A stretch of DNA of 64,000 bases from Streptococcus urinalis 2285-97 (GTDB lineage Bacteria; Bacillota; Bacilli; Lactobacillales; Streptococcaceae), in NCBI RefSeq assembly GCF_000188055.2, contig NZ_AEUZ02000001.1, positions 634,001-698,000 of the forward strand, read 5' to 3'. The notes under the pieces are model-generated. The model did no database searches and was not told the origin of the DNA. It saw only the letters and a list, made by a program, of their open reading frames with translations. Numbering within the stretch: position 1 is the first letter of the stretch; every line of letters starts with the position of its first letter. Shown here piece by piece: positions 49,139 to 58,122 of this stretch. The position numbers and the translations under genes are program-made.

Positions 49139-49226
49139 TTTGTATGTTAAACAATAAAGGGTAAGTATTCTAGTAATATTTGGTAAGCATCTAATAAGTT
49201 TAAAATATAGCAAATATTTAAAAGAA

Positions 49227-49255
49227 TTGTTTTTATAATCTTCGTCGCGTATAAT
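49227..49255 (+). promoter_or_regulatory. amidohydrolase promoter
   Basis: TTGTTT, 17 bases, TATAAT; leader of about 27 nt with TTGGAGGTAA before the ATG. The preceding 48977-49226 holds only the terminator. Confidence 0.75.
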
Positions 49256-49288
49256 GGCATGTAGAAAGTTAATTTTGGAGGTAATTTA

Positions 49289-50503
49289 ATGTCAGTTCAA
49301 AGTGTGCTTGAGTCCTTGATAATGATTAAAGAGTGGCAAGAGGAAACTTACAAATATATTCATAGCCATCCCGAATTATCAATGCAAGAGAAAAATACTA
49401 GTCAATTTATTTATAAAACCTTGCTGTCTTATGGTTACCAAACTCTACGAGTTGGAGGAGGCGTTGTTGGTATTTTAGAAAATGGAGATGGTCCTAAAGT
49501 ACTATTTAGGGCGGATATGGATGCTCTGCCTGTAAAAGAAGAAACAGGATTGGAATATGCTTCTAAAGTAGTCATGAAAGACTTAGATGGTAAGACAGTA
49601 CCTGTGATGCATGCCTGTGGTCATGATGTTCATATTGTAGCTGGCTTAGGGGCAGCTTGGGCTTTGGCTAATCATTTATCGGAGTGGCAAGGAACTTATA
49701 TTGCTTTGTTTCAACCAGGTGAAGAAATAGCTGCAGGGGCTAAATCTATGATAAAAGATGGACTTTTTGAAAAGATACCTCATCCAGACTTAGCTTTATC
49801 ACAACATGTTTTAACTGAACCCATTTCAGGTAAAGTAGGTACGCTAGCAGGGCCCTTTTTATCGAGTGCCACTTCATTAAAGATTACTGTGTATGGAAAA
49901 GATGCTCATAGTTCAATGCCACATTTAAGTATTGATCCTATTATTATAGCATGTGATATTGTAATAAAACTACAAACAATAGTTTCAAGAGAAGTAAATC
50001 CATTTAAATTTGCTGTTGTATCTGTTGGTTCTTTTCAATCTGGTTTTAAAGCGAATATTATTCCTGACAAAGCAATATTATTATTGAATATTAGAGCTTA
50101 CGATGAACAGATTCAAAAACAAGTAATTGATAGTATTAAACGTATTGTTAAATCAGAATGTGAAGCAGGTGGTTGCATAATTGCCCCCAAAGTAGAAACT
50201 TACGATGAGTATCCCCTAACAGATAATGACCCCCAGATAACCAAGGAAGTCACGGAAGCATTTCAGAAATATTTAGGTGAGGATAGGGTTTCTGCCTACC
50301 ATCCAATGACTGCTTCGGAAGATTTTTCATATATTCCTAGAGCATTGGGAATCCCTTATCTTTATTGGGGATTCGGAGGTTTCACGAAAGAACAAGAGAT
50401 TTATTCAAACCATAATTCTAAGTTTGCACCAGCTATTCAACCGACCTTAACAACTGGTACTGAAGCTGCAGTTGTGGCTATTTTACGGTATCTTGGCAAA
50501 TAG
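49289..50503 (+). CDS. M20 family amidohydrolase (hippurate hydrolase-like)
   Basis: Metal-dependent amidase of 404 residues in the M20D group, which removes acyl groups from amino acids. Metal and catalytic residues are visible: RADMDALPVKEE near residue 72, MHACGHDVH near 108, QPGEE near 146, and H in ASEDFSY near 350. It is cytosolic (no signal) and transcribed alone from its own promoter. Substrate may be hippurate or an N-acyl amino acid; sequence alone does not decide. Confidence 0.88.
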   Translation: MSVQSVLESLIMIKEWQEETYKYIHSHPELSMQEKNTSQFIYKTLLSYGYQTLRVGGGVVGILENGDGPKVLFRADMDALPVKEETGLEYASKVVMKDLDGKTVPVMHACGHDVHIVAGLGAAWALANHLSEWQGTYIALFQPGEEIAAGAKSMIKDGLFEKIPHPDLALSQHVLTEPISGKVGTLAGPFLSSATSLKITVYGKDAHSSMPHLSIDPIIIACDIVIKLQTIVSREVNPFKFAVVSVGSFQSGFKANIIPDKAILLLNIRAYDEQIQKQVIDSIKRIVKSECEAGGCIIAPKVETYDEYPLTDNDPQITKEVTEAFQKYLGEDRVSAYHPMTASEDFSYIPRALGIPYLYWGFGGFTKEQEIYSNHNSKFAPAIQPTLTTGTEAAVVAILRYLGK

Positions 50504-50665
50504 AGAATAATTACATATTAAGTATAAGCAAGGTATACTAAAATCTCCAAAGTCTGAATTGGCTTTGACAGTCTTTTTGATAAGTAAGTACTCGATAACA
50601 AGATATATATTCTTTCATCTATTTCTCCATCATATTATAAGTAATAACATAAATAGAGCTTGCTC

Positions 50666-50711
50666 TAATGATTAAACAATCATTAAAAGCGTTTACAAAA
50701 AATGGTATAAT
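50666..50711 (+). promoter_or_regulatory. promoter with palindrome before the ImmA/IrrE gene
   Basis: Perfect inverted repeat TAATGATT-AAAC-AATCATTA (50666-50685), then an extended -10 TGG-TATAAT (50703-50711). The palindrome covers the -35 region, fitting self-control by the XRE domain of the gene product. Confidence 0.55.
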
Positions 50712-50741
50712 ACTCTTACTACATTCAAGTGAGGTTCAGTC

Positions 50742-52610
50742 ATGTTCGATAAATATATTTTTGATACCTACCATGAACAAATAGTCAAAACTGTTAAAGG
50801 ATTTATTTTTAATAATAAAGATAATACTGATTTGTCTACATACATGGTGCCAGAACCGAATGGTTTTATTGAGTTTGATAATTTTGAGTTATATAAGATA
50901 AACTATGAAATTATTAATAATTGCGAATTAAATCTTGAAATCATTGTAATTGCTAATGTAATTGTTCGGCAGTATATCAAAGGTGAGATGGAGATTGATA
51001 CTAAAACTAAGTTTGTGTCTGTATATGCTGAAGTAGAACTTGATTCTGGTATCAAAAACTTTCGAATTTACAATACAGAATTTAAATCAGATCAGTACAA
51101 AAAGTCCCGAAACTTAAAATTGAGTAAAGACTGGGTTCCATATATAAGGAAGAAGGACTTTGATGCTATTGCTGAAAAATTCTTAAGGAAGTACTATCCT
51201 CAAGCCCTGACTCAACCAACCCCTGTTCCAGTTGAGACAATAGTTTCTGAAATGGGACTGTCTATCCATCAAGAGAAACTAACTATAGATTATTCAGTTT
51301 TCGGGAAAATGGTTTTTAAAGATACTGATGTTGAGGTCATAGAGGATGAGCAGTTAGTTTCTAAGCATTTTAACAAAGGGAGTATCCTTGTAGATAAGGA
51401 TGTTGTTTTCAAACGGAATGTAGGTTCTTATAACAATACGGTTATCCATGAATGTGTTCACTGGGAACTTCATAAAGTATTCCATGAAATTAAGATGATA
51501 CTTGATAAAAATCACTCAACAGTTAGTAGTTGGACAGAAGAAAATTTAGCTGATTCTAGCATGTGGTCGTCGCTCGACTGGATGGAGTGGCAAGCCAATG
51601 GAATTGCACCTCGAATTCTTATGCCTAAAGTCCAAACTAGAATAAAGATTAGGGAGCTATTTCAAACTTTGACATTGGTTAATCCTGAGATAAGTCGTTC
51701 TGAATTAGTGAAAGAAGTGGTAGACAGCTTAGCTGATTTCTTTAAGGTATCTAGACAGGCTGCTAAAATTAGAATGATTGATTTAGGATTTAAGGAAGCA
51801 AATGGTGTATATAATTATCTTGATGATAGATATATGCATAACTTTGCTTTTGAACTTGAAGCATTTGATAAAGGAAGTAGTTATACTATTACTTCAAATG
51901 ACTTGTGTTTTGAATATTGTTTTAACGAGAGCTTTAGACAGATTATTGATAGAAATAAGTTTATTTACGTTGATAACCATCTTTGTTTAAAGGATAAGAA
52001 ATTTATTTATATGACAAAAGATGGGCCAATTATGACTAACTATACTTACGAGCACATGGATGAATGTTGTCTAATCTTTAAAGTAAAGTCTAAAAATTTC
52101 ACCTCAATTTCTGATGAGACATATTACGATTATGTACTGAATAGAGGGGTAACAAAGGAAAGTGAAATTAAGGCTGACTTTGTAGATATTCTACAGAATC
52201 CAAGTTTGATAGATCAGCTCCCTCCACTGGATATGATGAAACTCGGGAAAAAAATCTCTGAATTATTGAAAGAACTACCTTTTGAATTTTCGGGGACATT
52301 ACGTAGTCACAGAAAGCGAAAAAATTGCACACAACCATTTTTGGCTAAGCTAGTCGGAATTACAGAACGAACGTTGAGAGATTATGAAACTCTAGAAGAT
52401 AATTTACCAAGGCTTGAGTTAACATTGTCATTTTGTTTTGCTTTAAAATTAAGACCTGAACTTAGTGACGATATGATAAAGAAAGCAGCTCATCAACTTA
52501 CAATTTCTCCACCACACCAAGTATATAAGATGTTGCTATCAACAAGTTACTATAAACCCTTGGGTGAAATAAATTCAATATTACAAGCTGCAGAAATGAA
52601 AACCTTATAA
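50742..52610 (+). CDS. ImmA/IrrE metallopeptidase fused to an XRE-type helix-turn-helix
   Basis: Protein of 622 residues. The N-terminal 150 residues match nothing I recognise. A zinc metallopeptidase of the ImmA/IrrE class follows, with HECVHW near residue 237 and the downstream glutamate in WMEWQANGIAPRILMP near 285. The middle (330-500) is not recognised. The C-terminal domain (about 520-580, LRSHRKRKNCTQPFLAKLVGITERTLRDYE) is an XRE helix-turn-helix. ImmA proteins cleave repressors of mobile elements. Here protease and DNA-binding domains are one chain, the reverse of the usual order. A strong terminator follows. Confidence 0.8.
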   Translation: MFDKYIFDTYHEQIVKTVKGFIFNNKDNTDLSTYMVPEPNGFIEFDNFELYKINYEIINNCELNLEIIVIANVIVRQYIKGEMEIDTKTKFVSVYAEVELDSGIKNFRIYNTEFKSDQYKKSRNLKLSKDWVPYIRKKDFDAIAEKFLRKYYPQALTQPTPVPVETIVSEMGLSIHQEKLTIDYSVFGKMVFKDTDVEVIEDEQLVSKHFNKGSILVDKDVVFKRNVGSYNNTVIHECVHWELHKVFHEIKMILDKNHSTVSSWTEENLADSSMWSSLDWMEWQANGIAPRILMPKVQTRIKIRELFQTLTLVNPEISRSELVKEVVDSLADFFKVSRQAAKIRMIDLGFKEANGVYNYLDDRYMHNFAFELEAFDKGSSYTITSNDLCFEYCFNESFRQIIDRNKFIYVDNHLCLKDKKFIYMTKDGPIMTNYTYEHMDECCLIFKVKSKNFTSISDETYYDYVLNRGVTKESEIKADFVDILQNPSLIDQLPPLDMMKLGKKISELLKELPFEFSGTLRSHRKRKNCTQPFLAKLVGITERTLRDYETLEDNLPRLELTLSFCFALKLRPELSDDMIKKAAHQLTISPPHQVYKMLLSTSYYKPLGEINSILQAAEMKTL

Positions 52611-52642
52611 ACCATCACAAATTTGTGATGGTTTATTTTTTT
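52609..52642 (+). terminator. intrinsic terminator
   Basis: AAACCATCACAA/TTGTGATGGTTT with a short loop, then a T-rich run. Confidence 0.9.
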
Positions 52643-53017
52643 GGTTTCAAAAAGCGGAAACTCAGATTCCGGTTTTGAGATTGAATTAGTATGATTTTAC
52701 TACATAAAAATTCCAAAAATCTGTTGCCAAGGGCGTTTTAAGGCGGAAGTTTGGACTACCTGTTTTTGATAGAAGTAAAACTATATACTGAGAGAGTAAA
52801 GATCAATCCTACAAGTTATCGTCTCCTTAAAAATACTTTGTAATGGGGAAAATTCCTACATTATTGGCTTTAACTGTATTTTTAGGGAAAGCAGATCAAC
52901 TTATAAAGCCCGTTGACCATGACTAAGCAGAGGAATTGCTGATGTGGTCAAATACACAACTGAATATTGGTTTGTCATACTCTTTTTCTTTGCTTGCCAA
53001 AGAAACGGAGTCAAAAC
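52643..53017. other. intergenic DNA, possible gene debris
   Basis: No intact gene. One frame from about 52721 reads VAKGVLRRKFGLPVFDRSKTIY before a stop, vaguely like a LysR N-terminus; this is too short to assign. The Shine-Dalgarno ACGGAG of the next gene ends near 53010. Confidence 0.3.
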
Positions 53018-53587
53018 ATGCCAATCAATGTCAACTTTTTCAACTACAGTCAAACTCAATCTTCATCAACTGGTGTAGAACCATTAGAGGGTGAAGTACT
53101 AGCACCGATGTTTGTGCAAAACTACTATATGTCATCTAGTGAATCAGGACTAATTCGTGGTACATTTCGACAATGCCGTATTATGGGTATTCCAATTTTA
53201 ATAGCCTTTGTCCCTGTGGCAGAAGAGGAGTATGAACAAATGGTTTGGTGGTATAACAACTCAGTCAATGATTATCTCAAGGATTTTCGTAAACCTAAAA
53301 AGAATACTTTAGAGTTCTCCTCCTGGGAAGCCTTCACTGAAAAGCAGGATTTAGCAATTGCTGATGAAGGTATTGAACTATATCTAGTAATGGATCAACT
53401 GGACTTCTTGAAAGCTAAACTCGCAGAAACCAATTTCCAAGCACCAGAAATTTTAGATATGCTTTTTGAAGGTTATGAGAATAAAGAAATCTTCGAGTAC
53501 CTAGGTGTTAAGAAATCTGCAGGCTATAAGAAAGTCAATAATATCCAGAAAGAAGGGCTGAAACTTTACAAAGAACTCAACAAATAA
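53018..53587 (+). CDS. phage-type protein with C-terminal helix-turn-helix, function unknown
   Basis: Product of 189 residues starting MPINVNFFNYSQTQ at 53018, chosen because ACGGAG lies eight bases upstream. The first 150 residues are acidic and not recognised. The last 60 (ILDMLFEGYENKEIFEYLGVKKSAGYKKVNNI) look like a sigma-region-4 or LuxR-type helix-turn-helix. It converges on the phage polymerase gene. A role as a phage transcription regulator is possible but unproven. Confidence 0.6.
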   Translation: MPINVNFFNYSQTQSSSTGVEPLEGEVLAPMFVQNYYMSSSESGLIRGTFRQCRIMGIPILIAFVPVAEEEYEQMVWWYNNSVNDYLKDFRKPKKNTLEFSSWEAFTEKQDLAIADEGIELYLVMDQLDFLKAKLAETNFQAPEILDMLFEGYENKEIFEYLGVKKSAGYKKVNNIQKEGLKLYKELNK

Positions 53588-53593
53588 AACCAA

Positions 53594-53626
53594 ATCGCCA
53601 TCTCAATTGAGGTGGCGATTTTTTGT
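53594..53626. terminator. terminator between convergent genes
   Basis: AATCGCCATCTCAA, TTGAGGTGGCGATT, then TTTTTG. The stem has one mismatch. Confidence 0.8.
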
Positions 53627-55581
53627 CAGTCTTTTTGATAGAAGAGACACTCGTATCCATCAGCTCTGAGGTTAATATCAGGCATCCAGTATGGTTCTTT
53701 TCCCATCAAAGTTGCGATTTGCTCAAGATTTTGGCTCTGGTCACACTCAATGATGATTTCATCATGCACATGTCCTACAATTCTGAAGTCTTTCAGTTGT
53801 TTCATAGAGTAAGCGAGTATGTCTCGACTTATAGCTTGAATAATATTCTCGACAAACTTTGGACCATAGCTTTCAAGTCTCTCCCAACGTTTAGCAGTTC
53901 CTGTACCTTCGTAGGTGACGGACTCTCCACCAATTTGGTTTTCTCCCATTTTAGGTTTGCCATAGGCGAGTTTGCGTCCAGAAGGAAGAGTAATAAATAA
54001 CATCCCTTTTCTTACTTTGAATTGAATACTATGGGTTTCAGTTTGCTTTTGGTACTTTACTGCAGTCTTTACAGCTTTATCAACATCCCACCAAAAGAGA
54101 ACAATGTTAGGATTAGCTTGACGCCACGAGTCCACAAGAGGTTGAAGTTCCTGTTCATCAAGCCCCCTATCAATAGCCCCCATGGCTTTAAGTGCATCGA
54201 CTGCCCCGCCATAGCCACAAGCCAACTCGGCAATCTTTCCTTTCTGACGCAGGTCGGAGTTTTGTCCATGCTTCTCAACTGGAACTCCAAACATCTGGGA
54301 AGCAGACATACAGTAGATGTCTTTGCCTTGTTCAAAGACTCTGCTCCGCCATTTCTCACCAGCTAAGTGAGAGAGCACTCGTGCTTCAATGGCAGAGAAG
54401 TCACACACAATGAACTTTTTACCATCTCTTGGAACCAAAGCAGTCCGAATAAGTTGTGACAGGGTATCCTGTGTATCGTAGAGAAGTTCAGTTGCTTCTA
54501 AGTCACCAGCTTTGAAGATTTCTCTTGCTTCATCAAGGTCAGGAAGGTGGTTCTGTGGGAGGTTTTGCAGCTGAACTATGCGACTAGCCCATCGCCCAGT
54601 TCGGTTGGCTCCGTAGAACTGGAACATCCCTCTAGCTCGACCGTCCAAACAAACACAGATCACCATGGCTTGGTATTTAGAAACGCTAGATTTAGCCGCC
54701 TGTTGTCTTAACTTTAGGACTTTAGTTGTCTTTGCATCGACTACCTTTAATAGCTCTTTGACAGCTTTCTTATCAAGAGAATTAGTCGTTACTCCGCGTT
54801 CTCGTAGCCAGCCAATCATTTGAAGAACAGAGTTGGGATTTTCAAGCCTAGTAAGTTCTTTAAGTTCCTCTTGAATTTTAGATTTACTTTCCTCGTCAAT
54901 GGTAATAGCTGCTTTGACAAAGTCTACATCAATACCAATCCCACGATCATTGATATTTTGGTCTTGATGATACTCCTCCCAAACAAAGCCAGGAACAGGG
55001 TGGTTACGGAGTTTTTCTTTGATGGCTAGTTCAACCTCAACATCACGCTTGTTGTAATCAATGAAAGCTAACCACTTGTCAAGTGCATGATTTGGGTAGT
55101 TACGAGTGCGTCCGCCATTGACTTTGGTAGGTTTACAAGGAAGACAGAAGTAGCGTATTAAGTCTCCACCTTCCTTCAACTTTTGGTCTTTAAGTTTAAG
55201 AACAGTACCGACTCCTTCAAGAGAAAGTGGTAATCCGAGATAGGCTGACCAAACCATGCTACAACGCCATGAGTTTGGAGACAGAAAACCCTCGGACAAT
55301 AATGTTGGATGATGTTTCTTCAACCAGTTGGAAAGACAGATGCGTTCGAAGGAGGCATTAAAAGCCCACTTAATAATGGAGTCGTCCACCAATGCTTGTA
55401 GGATTTGATCAGGAAGATTTTCTTTAGTTAGGTCATAAACAGTCGCTGGACCATTGTCAACTGAGACTGCTAAGAGAAGGATTTCAAAAGAATCATCTTC
55501 CGCATAACGATAGACGCCAGATTTTCTCAAGTCCACCTCGCAGTAGGTCTCCAAGTCAATGGATAATTCTTTAATTGGCAT
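53626..55581 (-). CDS. phage family A DNA polymerase
   Basis: Replicative polymerase of 651 residues. The N-terminal 3'-5' exonuclease begins with SIDLETY (residues about 7-13). The polymerase palm carries motif A VCDFSAIEARVLSHLAGE near residue 390 and motif C VGHVHDEIIIE near 615. It lacks the 5' nuclease of bacterial Pol I, as is usual in phage enzymes. The start MPIKELSIDLE at 55581 has AAAGGACAAAC upstream. It is the last gene of a minus-strand replication operon with SSB-like and Cas4/RecB-like proteins. Confidence 0.93.
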   Translation of the reverse strand: MPIKELSIDLETYCEVDLRKSGVYRYAEDDSFEILLLAVSVDNGPATVYDLTKENLPDQILQALVDDSIIKWAFNASFERICLSNWLKKHHPTLLSEGFLSPNSWRCSMVWSAYLGLPLSLEGVGTVLKLKDQKLKEGGDLIRYFCLPCKPTKVNGGRTRNYPNHALDKWLAFIDYNKRDVEVELAIKEKLRNHPVPGFVWEEYHQDQNINDRGIGIDVDFVKAAITIDEESKSKIQEELKELTRLENPNSVLQMIGWLRERGVTTNSLDKKAVKELLKVVDAKTTKVLKLRQQAAKSSVSKYQAMVICVCLDGRARGMFQFYGANRTGRWASRIVQLQNLPQNHLPDLDEAREIFKAGDLEATELLYDTQDTLSQLIRTALVPRDGKKFIVCDFSAIEARVLSHLAGEKWRSRVFEQGKDIYCMSASQMFGVPVEKHGQNSDLRQKGKIAELACGYGGAVDALKAMGAIDRGLDEQELQPLVDSWRQANPNIVLFWWDVDKAVKTAVKYQKQTETHSIQFKVRKGMLFITLPSGRKLAYGKPKMGENQIGGESVTYEGTGTAKRWERLESYGPKFVENIIQAISRDILAYSMKQLKDFRIVGHVHDEIIIECDQSQNLEQIATLMGKEPYWMPDINLRADGYECLFYQKD

Positions 55582-55629
55582 AGTTTGTCCTTTCATAAAA
55601 AGGTGACAGAAGTACTGCCACCTAGAGTA

Positions 55630-55797
55630 TTATCTGCTACGTTGTAGCGGTGTCGTGTTGTCGGCCTGTCGTTTCTTTTCAGCCTTGCGCTCTCTCTCAC
55701 GACGAATATCGTCACGGATGGTCATGTAATTGAGGTACATGCTGAGGAACAGGTAAGCTCCAAACACGGCAGAAAGTAAGTAGTAGAAAATGGTCAT
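55630..55797 (-). CDS. small single-helix membrane protein
   Basis: A 55-residue frame starting MTIFYYLLSAVFGAYLF at 55797 with GGAGGACTAATCTT before it. One transmembrane helix (3-25) is followed by a strongly basic tail (RRERERKAEKKRQ). It fits neatly between the polymerase and DUF2815 genes, which supports it as a real gene. No family recognised; it may hold replication proteins at the membrane, which is a guess. Confidence 0.65.
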   Translation of the reverse strand: MTIFYYLLSAVFGAYLFLSMYLNYMTIRDDIRRERERKAEKKRQADNTTPLQRSR

Positions 55798-55815
55798 AAG
55801 ATTAGTCCTCCATTA

Positions 55816-56379
55816 TTAGTTCAAGAAATCATCATCGTCATCAGTCGCAAAGTCATCTTCAGCACGAGTACGTCCACCGAGTGGCTCTCCATCACGGAGT
55901 TTTTGGAGATTATTCAAACCACAGGCGATACCCTTGTTACCGTTAGAGTTAAAGGCATAGAAGGAGATAGACGCACGACCGTAGATGCCTGAGTAAAGCT
56001 CAGAAGTATCGATAATCTCTTGGCGATTACCGTCTACAACACCAGGTTTATGTGGTGAGTTGGCATTGACGAAGTAGGCATTGCGATAAGTTTCATCATC
56101 AGGACGCTCAAGGTCACCATCACGGAGTGGAGTTTTAAGGATAGAAAGTGCTGGGACAGATTTTCCATTACCTTTGAGTTTGGACTCGCCTTCCTTGTAG
56201 GCAAGCTCAATGGCTGCTTTGATTTTATCGACAGTTTCAATATCATCCTTTGGAATGATAAGAGAGACGCTGTACTTTGGCGTGCTTCCATTAATGGACT
56301 TAGGTTCATTGGCATTCAAGTAGCTGAAGCGTGTGTTTTTACCAGTGATTACTTTTGTAGTTTGTACTTTAGTTGTCAT
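55816..56379 (-). CDS. DUF2815 phage ssDNA-binding protein
   Basis: Protein of 187 residues with an OB-like N-terminal half (TGKNTRFSYLNANEP, YSVSLIIPKDD) and a very acidic C-terminus ending DDDDDFLN, the usual partner-binding tail of single-strand DNA-binding proteins. DUF2815 lies beside the phage polymerase in many Firmicute phages and is related to T7 gp2.5-like proteins. The start ATG at 56379 is 5 bases after the stop of the gene before it. Confidence 0.85.
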   Translation of the reverse strand: MTTKVQTTKVITGKNTRFSYLNANEPKSINGSTPKYSVSLIIPKDDIETVDKIKAAIELAYKEGESKLKGNGKSVPALSILKTPLRDGDLERPDDETYRNAYFVNANSPHKPGVVDGNRQEIIDTSELYSGIYGRASISFYAFNSNGNKGIACGLNNLQKLRDGEPLGGRTRAEDDFATDDDDDFLN

Positions 56380-56383
56380 ACGT

Positions 56384-57505
56384 TTAATCCTCTTTAAATT
56401 CGTTGGTAGCTAGGTTCAATTCTTGACGACTGTCGTCAATAGGAACGAGTGTTGGTTTACCGCTTGGTTTTACAATCAGACCACCAAGCAGGTCGTTAAA
56501 GGTTTTCTTGCCAAGAAGTTTAGTCATGGCAGTGATAGTTAGGAGTTTCTTTTCGTAAGGGTCAAAGCCAGCTTTAATCACGGCTTGACTGACGGCAGCT
56601 TCGTCTGAGAACTTACGAACCGAACGTCCTTCTACAAGTTTATATCCAGGAATGGTGTGTCCTTCAGCAGCTTCTTTCAAAGCATAGGCTTTGATGTCAT
56701 TTACCCACGAAACCAGTAAGTCCAGCTTAGGTAAAATCTCTGCTATGTCTTCATAATCAAGAGTAGCAGAGTCTGCGAACTCCATCTTGGCGAGTGCTAA
56801 GTTATGCTCCGCACGTTTGCGACAGACATTCTTGAGTTTACAGAACTGGCAGTGTTTACCAGAGGTCATCTCTCCCTCGCCCTTAAAGGCAAGGTCAGCT
56901 TTAGGTGAGAGTTCGTTTTTCGCCCACTCAAGGAGTTCAACTTTATCCATCTCAAAGGTGGAGATGTTATTCTTCCGTGGTTGAAAGATGGTCATGGTGA
57001 CCTTATCAAAATCATAGAGGACATCAAACATCTCAAGAACCCCAAGAGCGTAGCACCTCATCTGTGGGTTATGGTCTGCATCAACTAGAACGCCTAGTCC
57101 ATGCTTGTAGTCGATGACTTGAAGCAGTCCGTCTGCCACAATCAGACAGTCGCCAGTACCGAAACCTTCTGGCACCCATTTGGAGAAGTCCAGACGTTGC
57201 TCAACTAGAATTGTAGGATCTCGAGAGTAGCCTTTAGCTTTTTCTACCTGTTCCATGACGTAGTTGCGATATTCATCTGCACACGTTTGCATCTCTTCAT
57301 TGTAGAAGGACAAATCCTCAGTTGGGTCACGCGCCTTTCTGCCTAGTGATTTCTCAACAAGATAAGCACAAAGCTCGTGAGCGTCAGTTCCCTCAAGGGC
57401 GAACTCAGAGGTAACATCTGGCATGCTTTCCGTTAAACGAACAGAAGGCGGACAGTTGAGCCAACGGTGGGATGCGTAAGCAGATAGGATGGCATGGTTA
57501 GTCAT
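56384..57505 (-). CDS. DUF2800 Cas4/RecB-like nuclease
   Basis: Protein of 373 residues in the PD-(D/E)xK superfamily. Sites include the DAHELC helix near 42, QVIDYKHGLGVLVDA near 150 (catalytic Asp and Lys), and cysteines in CQFCKLKNVCRKRA near 230, which with an earlier Cys could bind an iron-sulfur cluster as in Cas4. The start at 57505 follows GGAGGAATTGGTA and gives MTNHAILSAYASHRW. Probably works in phage recombination or end processing alongside the SSB-like protein. Confidence 0.82.
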   Translation of the reverse strand: MTNHAILSAYASHRWLNCPPSVRLTESMPDVTSEFALEGTDAHELCAYLVEKSLGRKARDPTEDLSFYNEEMQTCADEYRNYVMEQVEKAKGYSRDPTILVEQRLDFSKWVPEGFGTGDCLIVADGLLQVIDYKHGLGVLVDADHNPQMRCYALGVLEMFDVLYDFDKVTMTIFQPRKNNISTFEMDKVELLEWAKNELSPKADLAFKGEGEMTSGKHCQFCKLKNVCRKRAEHNLALAKMEFADSATLDYEDIAEILPKLDLLVSWVNDIKAYALKEAAEGHTIPGYKLVEGRSVRKFSDEAAVSQAVIKAGFDPYEKKLLTITAMTKLLGKKTFNDLLGGLIVKPSGKPTLVPIDDSRQELNLATNEFKED

Positions 57506-57818
57506 TACCAATTCCTCCAGCTTCTTCAAGAACTGCTGCATAGTGCTCAGTGGCTAAGGCTGATAGGGATTCTGCTCCGTATTTATTGAGAAGAGCACGC
57601 ACCTCGTTCTTGAAGCCATCTTTGGCTTTTGTCGCAAGGACGGCACGAACATCTTCTAGTTTAAGTTCCTTTTGTAGTTCAACTTTGGGTTCTTCTGAAG
57701 TTGTTGTTTCTTCCTCAGTAGATAGGAGTTTTCTGAACTCATCTACCAAGCGAAGGTAGTATTTGGCTGTGCCCTCCATTTCATTAATTAGTTCATTCAG
57801 TTGCTTCATTTTGCTCAT
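57498..57818 (-). CDS. small phage replication-module protein
   Basis: Product of 106 residues, mostly helical and charged (EEETTTSEEPKVELQKELKLEDVRAV). The start at 57818 follows GGAGGAAAGACAAC. It overlaps the DUF2800 start by 8 bases and the previous gene's end by 26. Proteins of this kind recur upstream of DUF2800 in streptococcal phages; its function is not known. Confidence 0.65.
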   Translation of the reverse strand: MSKMKQLNELINEMEGTAKYYLRLVDEFRKLLSTEEETTTSEEPKVELQKELKLEDVRAVLATKAKDGFKNEVRALLNKYGAESLSALATEHYAAVLEEAGGIGND

Positions 57819-57927
57819 GTTGTCTTTCCTCCGTAATTTTCCGAGCGAGTAATTTTGAGATAACGCTGATGGCTATGAGGGTATCAGCCACATCATCATA
57901 AGGTTCAATGTATGGTTCGTTTGCCAT
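57793..57927 (-). CDS. small phage protein, first gene of the minus-strand operon
   Basis: Product of 44 residues starting MANEPYIEPYDDV at 57927 with AGGAGGACCCAAT before it. It overlaps the next gene by 26 bases. The middle (ADTLIAISVISKLLARKI) could be an amphipathic helix. Not recognised. Confidence 0.55.
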   Translation of the reverse strand: MANEPYIEPYDDVADTLIAISVISKLLARKITEERQHEQNEATE

Positions 57928-57943
57928 ATTGGGTCCTCCTATC

Positions 57944-58072
57944 TTACTAAGTAAGGTTTTGAGTGGATTTTCCACTTTTGAAGCGATTTTTTATCCCCTA
58001 CACCTTACTAAGTAGGGCTGAGATAAATTTTTCTGTTAGTGCGGAAAATCCTGTCTGATTCTTACTTAGTAA
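57944..58072. promoter_or_regulatory. divergent control region with three TTACTAAGTAA-like operators
   Basis: TTACTAAGTAA (57944-57954), TTACTAAGTAG (58005-58015) and TTACTTAGTAA (58062-58072), centres 61 and 57 bp apart, between the two divergent halves of the replication module. The spacing allows a repressor to cover both promoters or form loops. Confidence 0.75.
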
Positions 58073-58122
58073 ATTAGGAAGAGAAATTCCTAATTTAACA
58101 ATGAAAGATGGAGGCATGATGC

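Noticed and set aside
50684..50697. cre-like site TAAAAGCGTTTACA upstream of the ImmA/IrrE gene
   Set aside because: Matches the CcpA consensus at all but one position, but one key base differs and chance matches are expected; not called.
52721..52786. Possible LysR N-terminal fragment
   Set aside because: Only about 22 residues before a stop; similarity too weak.
53623..54413. Plus-strand frames of 114-125 codons within the polymerase gene
   Set aside because: Antisense shadows of a gene with complete family A polymerase motifs.
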